A DNA stretch of 64,000 nucleotides from Thermincola carboxydiphila (GCA_016841725.1 JAENYP010000003.1:1-64000), one strand, 5' to 3'. Shown: positions 27,071 to 36,094, numbered from the stretch's first letter. Made by a program: numbers and translations. The notes: generated from the sequence alone by a model not told the origin.

Positions 27071-28441
27071 ATGAGAATATTACTTACCGTTCATTGTTTT
27101 TATCCCAAGCATATTTTTGGTACTGAAACGTACACCCTTGAAATTGCCCGAACTTTACAGGCTTTAGGTCATAATGTGTGTGTTTTGACTACAAACTCAC
27201 ATACTGAACCGGCAGATGGCCGAGATTATATTCGTTATGAGTTTGACTCTGTTCCGGTAATAAGTTTGGACACTAGCAATTTTCCCAATACCAGCTTTAA
27301 AGATACCTATGTTAAAGATGGTATTAATAACGTAATAAAACAAATTGTAGCAGAGTTTCAGCCCGATATTGTTCACAGTTTGCATGTTATAAATTTAACC
27401 GTAACTTTTCTTAAGGATATTCAAGACATGGGAATTCCTGCTATGGCTACCTTAACAGATTTTTTTGGTGTTTGCTTGAATTGCAAATTACAAACGTTTA
27501 ACGGGAAATTTTGCACAGGACCTGATTGGCTTGCCTCTAATTGTTTGGAATGCTATTTTGCAGAAACAAGAAAATCGGATACAATTAAAAATAAGTCCGT
27601 GTTTTTGAGAAAATTATGTTCCCCTGTTCCTTTAGCTTTTGTGGCAAAAATTTTAAAATCAGGGCAAATACCCCTCATACAGGAAGTGAATTACATTACA
27701 GAACGAAAAGCAACCATTCAGAGACACTACGAAGTGTTCCAAAGGTTAATTGCCCCTACAAGCTTCCTAAGAACGGCTTACGTTAATAACGGATACCCCG
27801 GGGACAAGGTTCAAAAGATTACTTTTGGTCTAAATCGCCAGCCATTAGAGGGATACACGCATCCAAGAAACAGTTTCAAAAAAAAGCTAACGTTTGGATA
27901 TATTGGACAATTGTACTGGCACAAAGGTGTCGACTTATTGATGGAAGCCTTTAACAAGTTAAATGACCCTGAGCTTAAATTAATGATTTATGGTGATAAA
28001 AATCAAGATATTAATTACACGGAAAAACTAAACTTATTAAAGGGAGATAATCCTAATATTCAATTGCTTGGTACGTTCCCAAGGGAGAGACTGGGTGAGT
28101 TTTTACATAATATTGATGTTTTAGTTATACCTTCACTATGGTATGAGAATGCCCCTTTAGTGTTACTGAATGCTCTGGCTACCCGAACACCGGTCATAGC
28201 ATCTGATGTTGACGGAATGAACGAATTTATTAAACATGATTTCAATGGAATGCTTTTTGATCCCGGAGACATGCAAGATTTATATAGAAAGTTAAAGGAA
28301 TGTATTGATTACCCCGAAGATTTAATCCGTATATCCCACAATGCCAATTACGAAAAATCTATTAAAGATAATGTGGAGGAATTGTTGCAGATTTATAAAG
28401 AATGCATTTCAGAGAGACATCGGGTATCGAAAAGAACGTAA
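27071..28441 (+). CDS. GT4-type glycosyltransferase with Cys-rich insertion (paralogue A)
   Basis: A 456-residue GT-B protein: MRILLTVHCFYPKHIFGTETYTLEIARTL start, DIVHSLHVINLTVTFL, then a cysteine cluster (CLNCKLQTFNGKFCTGPDW ... NCLECYF, about 135-160), TFGYIGQLYWHKGVDLLMEA and PSLWYENAPLVLLNALATRTPVIASDVDG. The expected second glutamate of EX7E is Asn (ENAPLVLLN). It is a paralogue of the gene at 33792, and the two bracket the gene set at 28.5-33.7 kb. An AGGAGAAAT ribosome site precedes the ATG. Activity may be altered or the family may tolerate the change. Confidence 0.8.
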   Translation: MRILLTVHCFYPKHIFGTETYTLEIARTLQALGHNVCVLTTNSHTEPADGRDYIRYEFDSVPVISLDTSNFPNTSFKDTYVKDGINNVIKQIVAEFQPDIVHSLHVINLTVTFLKDIQDMGIPAMATLTDFFGVCLNCKLQTFNGKFCTGPDWLASNCLECYFAETRKSDTIKNKSVFLRKLCSPVPLAFVAKILKSGQIPLIQEVNYITERKATIQRHYEVFQRLIAPTSFLRTAYVNNGYPGDKVQKITFGLNRQPLEGYTHPRNSFKKKLTFGYIGQLYWHKGVDLLMEAFNKLNDPELKLMIYGDKNQDINYTEKLNLLKGDNPNIQLLGTFPRERLGEFLHNIDVLVIPSLWYENAPLVLLNALATRTPVIASDVDGMNEFIKHDFNGMLFDPGDMQDLYRKLKECIDYPEDLIRISHNANYEKSIKDNVEELLQIYKECISERHRVSKRT

Positions 28442-28510
28442 TATTTAAACAAATCAAAACAACCAATATGTGGGTTATTGAGCAAAAATTTATGAAAAAG
28501 GAGATTGAAT

Positions 28511-28747
28511 GTGGAAAAGAAATTGAATTCAAAAACGGGAATGGTTTTGGAAGCATTGGTTTGGATTGGTCTTATTCAGGTGATGGTTCCGATAAGAGCT
28601 TATGCTTATCTTGATCCTGGAACTGGCAGCTATATGCTGCAAGTTTTAATGGGTCTTTTGGTTGGCTTATTGTTTACAATCAAAACCTTTTGGAAAAACA
28701 TCAAGTCTTCGACTGCTAAACTTTTAAAAAGAAGGGGAAGAAATTGA
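28511..28747 (+). CDS. Small LDPGTGS membrane protein
   Basis: A 78-residue protein with a hydrophobic N-terminal segment (about 12-29), the motif AYLDPGTGSYMLQVLMG immediately after, a second membrane helix (VLMGLLVGLLFTIKTFW) and a short Lys/Arg-rich tail. The AYLDPGTGS motif marks a family of tiny membrane proteins that I recognise from polysaccharide and envelope loci of varied bacteria, with no established function. GTG at 28511 is preferred over TTG at 28505 because GGAG at 28500-28503 is then correctly spaced. Its stop overlaps the TTG start of the next gene, so the pair is coupled. Confidence 0.75.
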   Translation: MEKKLNSKTGMVLEALVWIGLIQVMVPIRAYAYLDPGTGSYMLQVLMGLLVGLLFTIKTFWKNIKSSTAKLLKRRGRN

Positions 28748-30123
28748 AAAATATTGAACACGAGCCAAGCTCGTTTCGGGACCCGAGTGGATTTATATTT
28801 TATTTGGATGGTCAAGTTTATCGCCAAATAAACAAGGTACATCAAGAACATTATGATTACTGTATTGATAGCGGCTTATACAAAGTTTTGACTGAAACCG
28901 GTCTTCTAATTTCCCATAGAGAAGTAGACATGCCTGGAATACAGAACAAAGCAGTTTACAAATTTATTCAACCGGACCTTATTCCATTCATTTCCTATCC
29001 GTATGAATGGTGCTTTAGCCAATTGAAACAGGCCGCTCTTGCCACACTAAAGATTATAAAAATTTCCCTTGAATATGGCATGATATTGAGCGATGCGAGC
29101 GCTTATAATATTCAATTTTATAAAGGTAAGCCGGTTTTCATTGATACACTTTCATTAAAAAAGTATATCAAGGGAGAGCCTTGGACTGCATATAAACAGT
29201 TTTGCCAGCATTTTCTTGCTCCGTTAGCCTTAATGAGTTATACGGATATCGGACTTAATCAATTGCTTAAAGTATATATAGACGGGATTCCATTGGATTT
29301 GGCTAGTGCTCTTCTGCCCTTTAAAACAAAAGTAAAACTGGGGTTACTATTGCATATTCATTTCCATGCAAAAAGCCAGAAGCATTACTCGACCAAAGTT
29401 GTAAAGGTCAAGGAACATAAGTTACCTCTCAAATCTTTACTGGGGTTAATAGACAATATCGAATCAACAGTAAACAGTCTAAAGTGGAGTCCCCAAGGAA
29501 CTGAGTGGGCAGATTACTATAGTTTTACTAATTACTCTTCTAATATGATGACGGAAAAAATGCATTATGTTGAGAAATTTATTAATCAGATTAATCCCAA
29601 AAGTGTTTGGGACTTAGGTGCCAACATTGGGATTTTTAGCAGGATTGCCAGCGACCAAGGAATACAAACCGTTTCTTTCGATATTGACCCGGCAGCTGTT
29701 GAAAAGAATTATCTTGAAAGTATCGAAAAAGGGGAGACTCAAATTATTCCTTTGTTGCTTGATTTAACAAATCCCAGCCCGGCGATAGGTTGGGAAAACA
29801 ATGAGCGAGCATCACTAATGGATCGGGGACCAGTTGACCTGGTATTAGCTTTAGCTCTAATTCATCATCTTGCTATCTCAAACAATGTTCCATTAGATAA
29901 GGTTGCCAACTTCTTTAGCAGGATATGTAACTTCCTAATAATTGAATTTGTGTCCAAAGAAGATACTCAGGTAAAAAAGCTGCTGGCGACAAGAGAAGAC
30001 ATCTTTTTGAAATACATACAACATGAGTTCGAAATAGAATTTAAAAATTACTTTGAAATCCTGGACATCATTTCAATTGATGATTCCCAGCGCACATTGT
30101 ATTTGATGCAAAGAAAGGGTTAG
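28744..30123 (+). CDS. NoeA-like methyltransferase with kinase-like N-terminal half
   Basis: A 459-residue protein. The N-terminal half carries a degenerate kinase-type catalytic loop, LSDASAYNIQFYKGKPVFIDTLS (about 115-137), where D...N and the later D match the HxDxxxxN...D layout, plus WTAYKQFCQHFLAPLALMSY. The C-terminal half is a class I methyltransferase: SVWDLGANIGIFSRIASDQG (about 285-304), VSFDIDPAAVEKN and LVLALALIHHLAISNNVPL. This combination is seen in NoeA-like proteins. A methyltransferase joined to a kinase-like domain is also the layout of the O9a chain terminator WbdD, though order and residues differ. TTG start overlaps the LDPGTGS gene. Confidence 0.75.
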   Translation: MKNIEHEPSSFRDPSGFIFYLDGQVYRQINKVHQEHYDYCIDSGLYKVLTETGLLISHREVDMPGIQNKAVYKFIQPDLIPFISYPYEWCFSQLKQAALATLKIIKISLEYGMILSDASAYNIQFYKGKPVFIDTLSLKKYIKGEPWTAYKQFCQHFLAPLALMSYTDIGLNQLLKVYIDGIPLDLASALLPFKTKVKLGLLLHIHFHAKSQKHYSTKVVKVKEHKLPLKSLLGLIDNIESTVNSLKWSPQGTEWADYYSFTNYSSNMMTEKMHYVEKFINQINPKSVWDLGANIGIFSRIASDQGIQTVSFDIDPAAVEKNYLESIEKGETQIIPLLLDLTNPSPAIGWENNERASLMDRGPVDLVLALALIHHLAISNNVPLDKVANFFSRICNFLIIEFVSKEDTQVKKLLATREDIFLKYIQHEFEIEFKNYFEILDIISIDDSQRTLYLMQRKG

Positions 30124-30125
30124 TA

Positions 30126-31568
30126 ATGAAGAATATTTTAAGATTTACTCCTGTTTTATTTGCCGTTTACCCGGTTGTATTTCTATATGCTCATAATGTT
30201 CAAGAAGTGAATATTGGCCAGATTTATTTTCCTCTAGGGGTATCGTTATTAAGCACATTAATAATATGGGGTCTTTTAAGTCTGGTAATAAAAGACAGAT
30301 TAAAAGCGGGATTGATTACGATTGTTTTTCTCATATTCTTTTTTTCTTATGGGTCTTTATTTGACAGTCTGTTAAGCCTAAAGTTGTTTAGTGTAAAGCA
30401 TCGGCATCTTTTTCCAATTGTATTGTTAATTGCAGGATATCTTTCATATTTTATCTTGATAATAAAAAGAAAAAACTTAGTAGATTGTATTTTTCGGATT
30501 TTGAGTGTAATTATTTCTGTGTTGATTGTTGTAAACATTGTTGTTTTAGTTCCAATTGAAGTAAAAAAGGTAAATTTTTCAAAGCCTACAACGGCGGATA
30601 GACAAGTAAAATCAATTGCTCCGGCAAATTCACCTGACATCTATTTCATAATTCTAGATGAATACGCGAATTCAAAAACTATCAAAGATATTTGGAATTA
30701 CAATAATAGTTGGTTTACAAATTCGTTAAAAGACAAGGGGTTTTATGTAGCTGAAAATAGTAAGACAAGATATAATCAGACATACCGATCTATTTCGAGT
30801 TATCTGAACATGCAGTATGTTGACGAGAATGCTAGTACTCTAACGTGTTATCAATTAATAAGTAATAACAAAGCAGCAAAATACTTAAAAGAGAAAGGTT
30901 ATAAGTATGTATATATAGGGAATTGGTACGATGCAAATAGGTATCAATTAAATGCGGATTACCAGTTTAATTATTTTTTAGATTCAGATAAAACTTATAT
31001 TGATGAATTTGCTCTCATGCTATTCAAGGGAACTATGGTTAGGCCCTTCACATACCTATTTGAGACGACAAGTAGTGGAGATAGTCTAGAGGGTAATGCA
31101 ATTGTTTATAGTTTTGAAAGGCTTAAACAGGTGTCTACTATGAATGTTGGTGGCCCTAAATTCGTTTTTGCCCATATTCTAAGCCCTCATGCTCCATTTG
31201 TATTTGATAAGGATGGAAACAAAATAGACCAAGCTGATTGGTACAATTGGAAAGAAAAAAAATACTATCTCGGCCAATACATCTATATCACTAAACAGGT
31301 GAACAATTTGGTTAGTGAGTTGTTAAAGGATAAAACAAATCCGCCAATTATAATAATTCAATCAGATCATGGACCTAGGCCAAATTACGGACCAAAACCA
31401 AATCAAAGAATGGTTATTCCAGAGAACTATATGTACGAAATTTTTTATTCGTACTATTTGCCAGGATTGGATAACAAAATTATTAGTCAAAACATGTCAC
31501 CAATTTATACGTTTAGGTTGATATTTGACAAGTACTTCAATGAAAAACTAGACTTACCGGAGGAGTGA
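30126..31568 (+). CDS. Membrane-anchored sulfatase/phosphatase-fold protein
   Basis: A 480-residue protein with about four N-terminal membrane segments (residues 5-150) and an extracytoplasmic alkaline-phosphatase-superfamily domain: DIYFIILDEYANSKT (metal Asp near 177), NQTYRSISSYLNM with the likely nucleophilic Thr near 217, FAHILSPHAPFVFD, and IIQSDHGPR (metal Asp-His near 412). The layout resembles lipoteichoic acid synthases and phosphoethanolamine transferases, but the motif spacing is of a separate uncharacterised branch. It may move a phospho- or sulfo-group onto the surface glycan. It starts 2 bases after the upstream stop and is followed 1 base later by the GWAF-repeat gene. Confidence 0.75.
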   Translation: MKNILRFTPVLFAVYPVVFLYAHNVQEVNIGQIYFPLGVSLLSTLIIWGLLSLVIKDRLKAGLITIVFLIFFFSYGSLFDSLLSLKLFSVKHRHLFPIVLLIAGYLSYFILIIKRKNLVDCIFRILSVIISVLIVVNIVVLVPIEVKKVNFSKPTTADRQVKSIAPANSPDIYFIILDEYANSKTIKDIWNYNNSWFTNSLKDKGFYVAENSKTRYNQTYRSISSYLNMQYVDENASTLTCYQLISNNKAAKYLKEKGYKYVYIGNWYDANRYQLNADYQFNYFLDSDKTYIDEFALMLFKGTMVRPFTYLFETTSSGDSLEGNAIVYSFERLKQVSTMNVGGPKFVFAHILSPHAPFVFDKDGNKIDQADWYNWKEKKYYLGQYIYITKQVNNLVSELLKDKTNPPIIIIQSDHGPRPNYGPKPNQRMVIPENYMYEIFYSYYLPGLDNKIISQNMSPIYTFRLIFDKYFNEKLDLPEE

Positions 31569-31569
31569 G

Positions 31570-32508
31570 ATGGCTAAAGAAAAGATAATTACTAGAAAAA
31601 ACTTTTTAATTCATATGTCAATCTTAATAAGCCTTTTAGTTTACTTAGGTTTTTCGGATTATATTTTCAATGACTTATTACTTATTAAAGGTGAAAGTAC
31701 CTTGCAGAAATCTGCATTACCTAAAATAACAAGTAAAATCTCTTGCGGCGTGGATGAAGTACGGCTTACGCAAATGAAATGGAAAAATTTGATTCAAATA
31801 AAAGGTTGGGCCTTTATCAATGGGGTCAGTGCGAAATCCAACAAAGTTTATGTGGTATTGAGTTCAAAAGACAAAAACTATATTTTAAGTACTTCTCAAG
31901 AGCTTAGAGGCGACATACCAGTAACGTTTAATATAAACAACCTGGATCTAGAATATTGCGGTTTTAGGGTACTTATTTCAGACGAGAAAATTAAAAATGG
32001 AGTTTACCAAATTGGTTTTTATATAAAGAATGGCACAAAGGAGTTTTATAGTTACAGCGATGAATATTTGGTGAAAAATCGTGATAGCGTTTCAAAGGGA
32101 TTTATTTCTGAACAACAAATAGTAAATTTGCCTAATGAATCCACGGATGTAATTTCTTCAATAGAAATGGTCAAATTAGAGCCTGAGAAAAAACAATTGA
32201 TAATTTCGGGATGGGCTTTTGTAAATGACCAGGATTCTAGTGATAGAAATGTTTTTGTTGTACTGAAATCGGAAAATAAGACGTATGTTTTTGACTCGGT
32301 TTTCGCAAAAAGGCCGGATGTTACAAAGCACTTTGAAAAATTAAACCTTGACTTAGATAATAGTGGCTTTAAGACGTTAATATTCCAAAATGCTGTCCCT
32401 GATGGAAAATATAACATTGGAATTTATATAGATAATGCTAAGGGTTCATTTTTTCAGACTACAGATTATTATGTCACTAAGGATGGAGATGAATTGTTAA
32501 GGGAATAA
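31570..32508 (+). CDS. Membrane-anchored protein with two GWAF repeats, unknown function
   Basis: A 312-residue protein with one N-terminal membrane helix (about 13-33) and two copies of a roughly 110-residue domain outside. Repeat 1 (about 58-170) has IQIKGWAFINGVSAKSNKVYVVLSS, RGDIPVTFN and CGFRVLISDEKIKNGVYQIGFYI; repeat 2 (about 193-308) has LIISGWAFVNDQDSSDRNVFVVLKS, KRPDVTKHF and SGFKTLIFQNAVPDGKYNIGIYI (quoted here in parts). The domain looks like a beta-sandwich and has no catalytic motif. I recognise similar repeats in membrane proteins from other Firmicute surface loci but know no function. Directly behind lie frameshifted remains of a further repeat. Confidence 0.7.
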   Translation: MAKEKIITRKNFLIHMSILISLLVYLGFSDYIFNDLLLIKGESTLQKSALPKITSKISCGVDEVRLTQMKWKNLIQIKGWAFINGVSAKSNKVYVVLSSKDKNYILSTSQELRGDIPVTFNINNLDLEYCGFRVLISDEKIKNGVYQIGFYIKNGTKEFYSYSDEYLVKNRDSVSKGFISEQQIVNLPNESTDVISSIEMVKLEPEKKQLIISGWAFVNDQDSSDRNVFVVLKSENKTYVFDSVFAKRPDVTKHFEKLNLDLDNSGFKTLIFQNAVPDGKYNIGIYIDNAKGSFFQTTDYYVTKDGDELLRE

Positions 32509-32566
32509 CCGCTATTGTGTATCAATGAATTTACCCCAGCGAAATAATTGGAAATAAAATACCCTT

Positions 32567-32827
32567 GGAGTTTTTCAAGAAGCAAACAATATCAATATTG
32601 AGGGATGGGCGTTCGTTGAGGGAGATATTTCTACTAAACAATATATTATATTGCTGAATTCAAAAGAGAAGACCTATGTTTTTGAGGCAATTACGGTTAG
32701 AAGACCTGATGTTACTAGTGCTTATGGTAAGGCGAGTGACTTAGACTACTCAGGCTTCAGAGCAGTTATACAAAAAATACACTTAAAAAGGGTAAATACG
32801 ACACTGAATTATTATCAAGATGCATAA
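32567..32827 (+). pseudogene. Decayed third GWAF domain
   Basis: Read from 32567 the + strand gives INIEGWAFVEGDISTKQYI, then KTYVFEAITVRRPDVTSAY and DLDYSGFRAVIQK, clearly the same domain as in the intact gene upstream. After that the homologous end (TLKKGKYDTELL) continues only in another frame, and there is no start codon or ribosome site at the front. Further matching scraps (KNTDYLIGYI) appear near 32850 in yet another frame. This is the broken end of a longer repeat protein or a lost neighbour gene, and it fills most of the gap from 32509 to 32902. Confidence 0.7.
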
Positions 32828-32902
32828 CGGTAAAGTATTACAATTTACTTTAAAAACACTGACTATTTAATAGGATATATTCTTTTGGAGGGGAGTAAAT
32901 CT

Positions 32903-33730
32903 ATGTCATTTAAAAACACGTTAAAACAAGCAGGCATTGATAATGGAATGATTACAGACTGGTTATGGCTAAATTTTGAGGGTATAAAAGAAAATCCTGA
33001 ATTAAAGAAATTAATTGCACCTTTTCCGCCGCAAGAATTAATGTATATAGTCTCTGGGTTAAGGAATGAGATTGATTTTGCTGCGCACGGGGTTCATATT
33101 TACAAGGCGCTAATGCAGGTATCACCGGTTGCTTGGTCGAGCTTTAAAACAGTATTAGATTTGGCTTGCGGGTGTGGAAGAATAGCAAGAATTTTTAAAG
33201 ACCATGATATAGAATTACATGGTCTCGATATTGATAATAAATTAATTAGCTGGATAATTGATAACCTCAAATTTGTTAAAGGCAAAATCACAAAGCCTGA
33301 TTTACCATTACCATACTCGAACAACTATTTTGACTGTGTATATTCAATTTCACTTTTTACACATGTAACACAAGAATATCAAGATTATTTATTAGGCGAG
33401 CTAATGAGAATAACTAAACCACAAGGCTATATATTTTTAACTATACACGGTAACCGCGCTCTAGACCGTGCTCTTAATGAAGAGGTAATTTTTAAAATGC
33501 TAAGCATTAGTCGAAAATCATTAAAACGAGCTTCTATTGAATTTAATGAAGGCAAGCATTCTTTTATACTACAACAGGGCCATTTGACTACTGAGAAATA
33601 CCAATACGGCATTACTTTCATTCCCGAAAAATATATAAATACAAATTGGTCTAAATGGTTTGAGGTTGTTAAAGTACATCCGGGAGCAATTCATGATTTC
33701 CAGGATATTGTAGTATTAAGAAGTCGCTAA
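32903..33730 (+). CDS. Class I SAM-dependent methyltransferase
   Basis: A 275-residue enzyme with VLDLACGCGRIARIFKDH (motif I, about 89-106), LHGLDIDNKLISWI, the segment DCVYSISLFTHVTQEYQDYLLGELMRITKPQGYIFLTIHG in parts (about 145-185), and a C-terminal half ending FQDIVVLRSR. This SLFTHV...LGEL pattern is common in methyltransferases of glycan and secondary-metabolite loci. The ATG at 32903 lies 9 bases after GGAGGGG; a TTG at 32885 is too close to that site. Likely acts on a sugar or lipid-linked intermediate. Confidence 0.78.
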   Translation: MSFKNTLKQAGIDNGMITDWLWLNFEGIKENPELKKLIAPFPPQELMYIVSGLRNEIDFAAHGVHIYKALMQVSPVAWSSFKTVLDLACGCGRIARIFKDHDIELHGLDIDNKLISWIIDNLKFVKGKITKPDLPLPYSNNYFDCVYSISLFTHVTQEYQDYLLGELMRITKPQGYIFLTIHGNRALDRALNEEVIFKMLSISRKSLKRASIEFNEGKHSFILQQGHLTTEKYQYGITFIPEKYINTNWSKWFEVVKVHPGAIHDFQDIVVLRSR

Positions 33731-33791
33731 CAAGACCAGAAGGCCTAAACGAATTGGTAAAAAGCTTAATTATTTAAATAGGAGAATAAAA

Positions 33792-35144
33792 TTGAGACTA
33801 GTATTGACAGTTCACCAATTTCTGCCGGATTATTCTGCTGGAACTGAAATTCTAACATTCGAGACAGCCAAAGAACTTCAAAAAAGAGGACACGATGTAG
33901 TAGTATGGACCGGAAATCCTACCAAAGCCAACAGTTTCATTGATCAATATATATACCAAGGCATTCCAGTTCGGAGATACAACCTAAATGTTACTGATAC
34001 TGCGGCGTTAAGCAACAAGGTGGAAGTAGGATATAAAAACCGTCAATTTGCACAAACATTCGGCGATTTTTTAAAAGAGTATCAACCGGATATAATTCAC
34101 TTTTTTCACCTTAACGGGTTATCTGTTGACATAATACACTCTGGTTGGGAACTTGGACTTCCAATGGTTTATACTGCTACAGACTTCTGGATGATTTGTC
34201 CCACTGCCCAGCTAAGAATGCCTGATAATGCTGATTGTCTAGGTCCCGACCGCCACTCGGTGAATTGCTTACGCCATATTGTTGCTAATTCTCAACCCCA
34301 AGCGGTTAATAATATATTGAACTGTTTACCTAATTGGGTTTTAACATTCATATGCCGAGGATCGAGAAATAATTGGTGGTCGGAAAGAAAATACTCCCCA
34401 ATGATAGCTTCTCTTGTTAGCCGAAAAGATTATTTACGTAATGCTTTGAATCAAGTGGACCGAGTTTTAGTGCCAACAAGATTTATGAATGATATTTTAG
34501 TAAGTAATGGTATACGCCAGAACCGTATTCTTATACAATCTTTTGGGATTAATTTGGGGCAAAAAAAAGCATTAGCTAAAACCCTTAATATGAAACTGCG
34601 AATTGGCTTCATTGGCACTCTAAGCGAACATAAGGGAGTGCATGTTTTATTAGATGCTATTAATTACTTGGATAAATGTACTCCAATAGAGGTGAAAATT
34701 TACGGAGAGGGAAAAGAGTTCCCCGAGTATTTTGCGCGATTAAAAGGGATGGCAGAGAAAGACCCCCGTGTGAAATTCTGTGGTACCTTTCCGAATTCTG
34801 AGATAGGCCGAATATTTTCCGGTCTGGACGTTTTGGTTGTTCCTTCATTATGGTACGAAAATACTCCCTTGGTTATTTACTCTGCCCAGGCTGAAAGAAT
34901 ACCGGTTATTGCCAGCAATCTTCCGGGAATAGCTGACGTGATAGAACATGAAAGAAATGGTTTGTTTTTTGACAAAGGGGATGCCCGCGGTCTTGCCGCA
35001 CAGATTAAACGACTAATTAATGACAGGGCGCTGTTAACCCAGTTTTCGAAGCAAGCTAAGCAACCAAAGACTTTATGCACTTATGTTGATGAATTGGAAG
35101 GTATATACAAAAACATTTTATCTGAGAGGGGAAAATCAAAATGA
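33792..35144 (+). CDS. GT4-type glycosyltransferase with Cys-rich insertion (paralogue B)
   Basis: A 450-residue GT-B protein, paralogous to the gene at 27071: MRLVLTVHQFLPDYSAGTEILTFETAKEL start, DIIHFFHLNGLSVDII, cysteine segment (CPTAQLRMPDNADCLGPDR ... NCLRH), IGFIGTLSEHKGVHVLLDA and PSLWYENTPLVIYSAQAERIPVIAS. The second glutamate of EX7E is Ser (ENTPLVIYS). The start is TTG at 33792 with TAGGAGAA upstream. It overlaps the epimerase gene by 4 bases. Both paralogues carry a substitution at the same catalytic position, a point raised separately. Confidence 0.8.
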   Translation: MRLVLTVHQFLPDYSAGTEILTFETAKELQKRGHDVVVWTGNPTKANSFIDQYIYQGIPVRRYNLNVTDTAALSNKVEVGYKNRQFAQTFGDFLKEYQPDIIHFFHLNGLSVDIIHSGWELGLPMVYTATDFWMICPTAQLRMPDNADCLGPDRHSVNCLRHIVANSQPQAVNNILNCLPNWVLTFICRGSRNNWWSERKYSPMIASLVSRKDYLRNALNQVDRVLVPTRFMNDILVSNGIRQNRILIQSFGINLGQKKALAKTLNMKLRIGFIGTLSEHKGVHVLLDAINYLDKCTPIEVKIYGEGKEFPEYFARLKGMAEKDPRVKFCGTFPNSEIGRIFSGLDVLVVPSLWYENTPLVIYSAQAERIPVIASNLPGIADVIEHERNGLFFDKGDARGLAAQIKRLINDRALLTQFSKQAKQPKTLCTYVDELEGIYKNILSERGKSK

Positions 35145-36088
35145 AGTGTCTGGTGTTAGGGGGAGGGGGGTTTATAGGTTCCCATTTGTGTGAAGGACTA
35201 ATACATAATGGTCACCACGTGCGTGTTTTTGAAAAAGAAGGTCGTAGCAAAGTCAATTTAAGTCATTTGGAGAAAGAGGTTGATTGGTTTGAAGGAGATT
35301 TCCTTAACCCGGAACATTTAAAAGATGCAGTTGACAACATGGAAGTAATATTTCATTTAATTAGCACGACGTTGCCAAAGAGTTCTAACGAAAGCCCTGT
35401 TTATGACATTTCTTCTAATGTTATTTCAACTCTTCATCTATTGGATGCTGCAAAAGCCGCGGATGTTCGTAAAATAGTATTTTTCTCTTCCGGAGGTACA
35501 GTATATGGCGTACCTCAGATCATTCCAATTCCTGAAGACCATCCTACTAATCCTACTTGCTCTTATGGTATTCATAAGTTGACAATTGAGAAGTATTTGG
35601 CATTAAATTATTATTTACATGGTTTGGATTATACGATTATGCGCGTTTCCAATCCGTACGGTGAACGCCAGAGGCCAACAGGTAGTCAGGGTGCTATAGC
35701 TGTATTCATATACAAAGCTTTAAAAGGAGATAAAATCGAAATCTGGGGTGATGGTTCTGCTGTTCGCGATTTTATACATGTTTCCGATGTTGTTACAGCA
35801 GCATTGAAGTTAACTCAAAATAATGTTTCGGAAAAAATTATCAATATAGGCAGCGGGGTTGGTCTTTCGTTAAATGAAATAATCGGTGAAATAGAAAAAG
35901 TAGTTGGGTATAAGCTAAACGTTTATTACTGTAAATCTCGGGGTTTTGACGTTCCCTCTAATATTTTGGATATCTCTCGTGCAAATGGAGTGCTTGGATG
36001 GAGTCCTTGTGTAGACTTTTTCGAAGGTATTATTAAAGCTGTCGATTATTATAAATCAAATTTCATTCAAATCTCTCATCAATTTTAA
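35141..36088 (+). CDS. NAD-dependent sugar epimerase/dehydratase
   Basis: A 315-residue short-chain dehydrogenase of extended type. It has the NAD motif GGGGFIGSHL (about 7-16), DxxxxV-type segment WFEGDFLNPE, the catalytic Ser region FFSSGGTVYG (about 110-119) and SYGIHK with Tyr and Lys (about 141-146), then RVSNPYGERQRPTG and the sugar-binding WGDGSAVRDFIHV. It is closest to UDP-glucose 4-epimerase-like enzymes; the product sugar cannot be fixed. It is the last gene of the AT-rich block and an IS remnant begins about 7 bases after its stop. Confidence 0.82.
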   Translation: MKCLVLGGGGFIGSHLCEGLIHNGHHVRVFEKEGRSKVNLSHLEKEVDWFEGDFLNPEHLKDAVDNMEVIFHLISTTLPKSSNESPVYDISSNVISTLHLLDAAKAADVRKIVFFSSGGTVYGVPQIIPIPEDHPTNPTCSYGIHKLTIEKYLALNYYLHGLDYTIMRVSNPYGERQRPTGSQGAIAVFIYKALKGDKIEIWGDGSAVRDFIHVSDVVTAALKLTQNNVSEKIINIGSGVGLSLNEIIGEIEKVVGYKLNVYYCKSRGFDVPSNILDISRANGVLGWSPCVDFFEGIIKAVDYYKSNFIQISHQF

Positions 36089-36094
36089 GAAAAT

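Noticed and set aside
28402-28614. 70-codon + strand frame crossing the gap before the LDPGTGS gene
   Set aside because: It overlaps the end of the upstream glycosyltransferase and the LDPGTGS gene in a different frame and resembles nothing; the LDPGTGS frame has the better ribosome site and a known motif.
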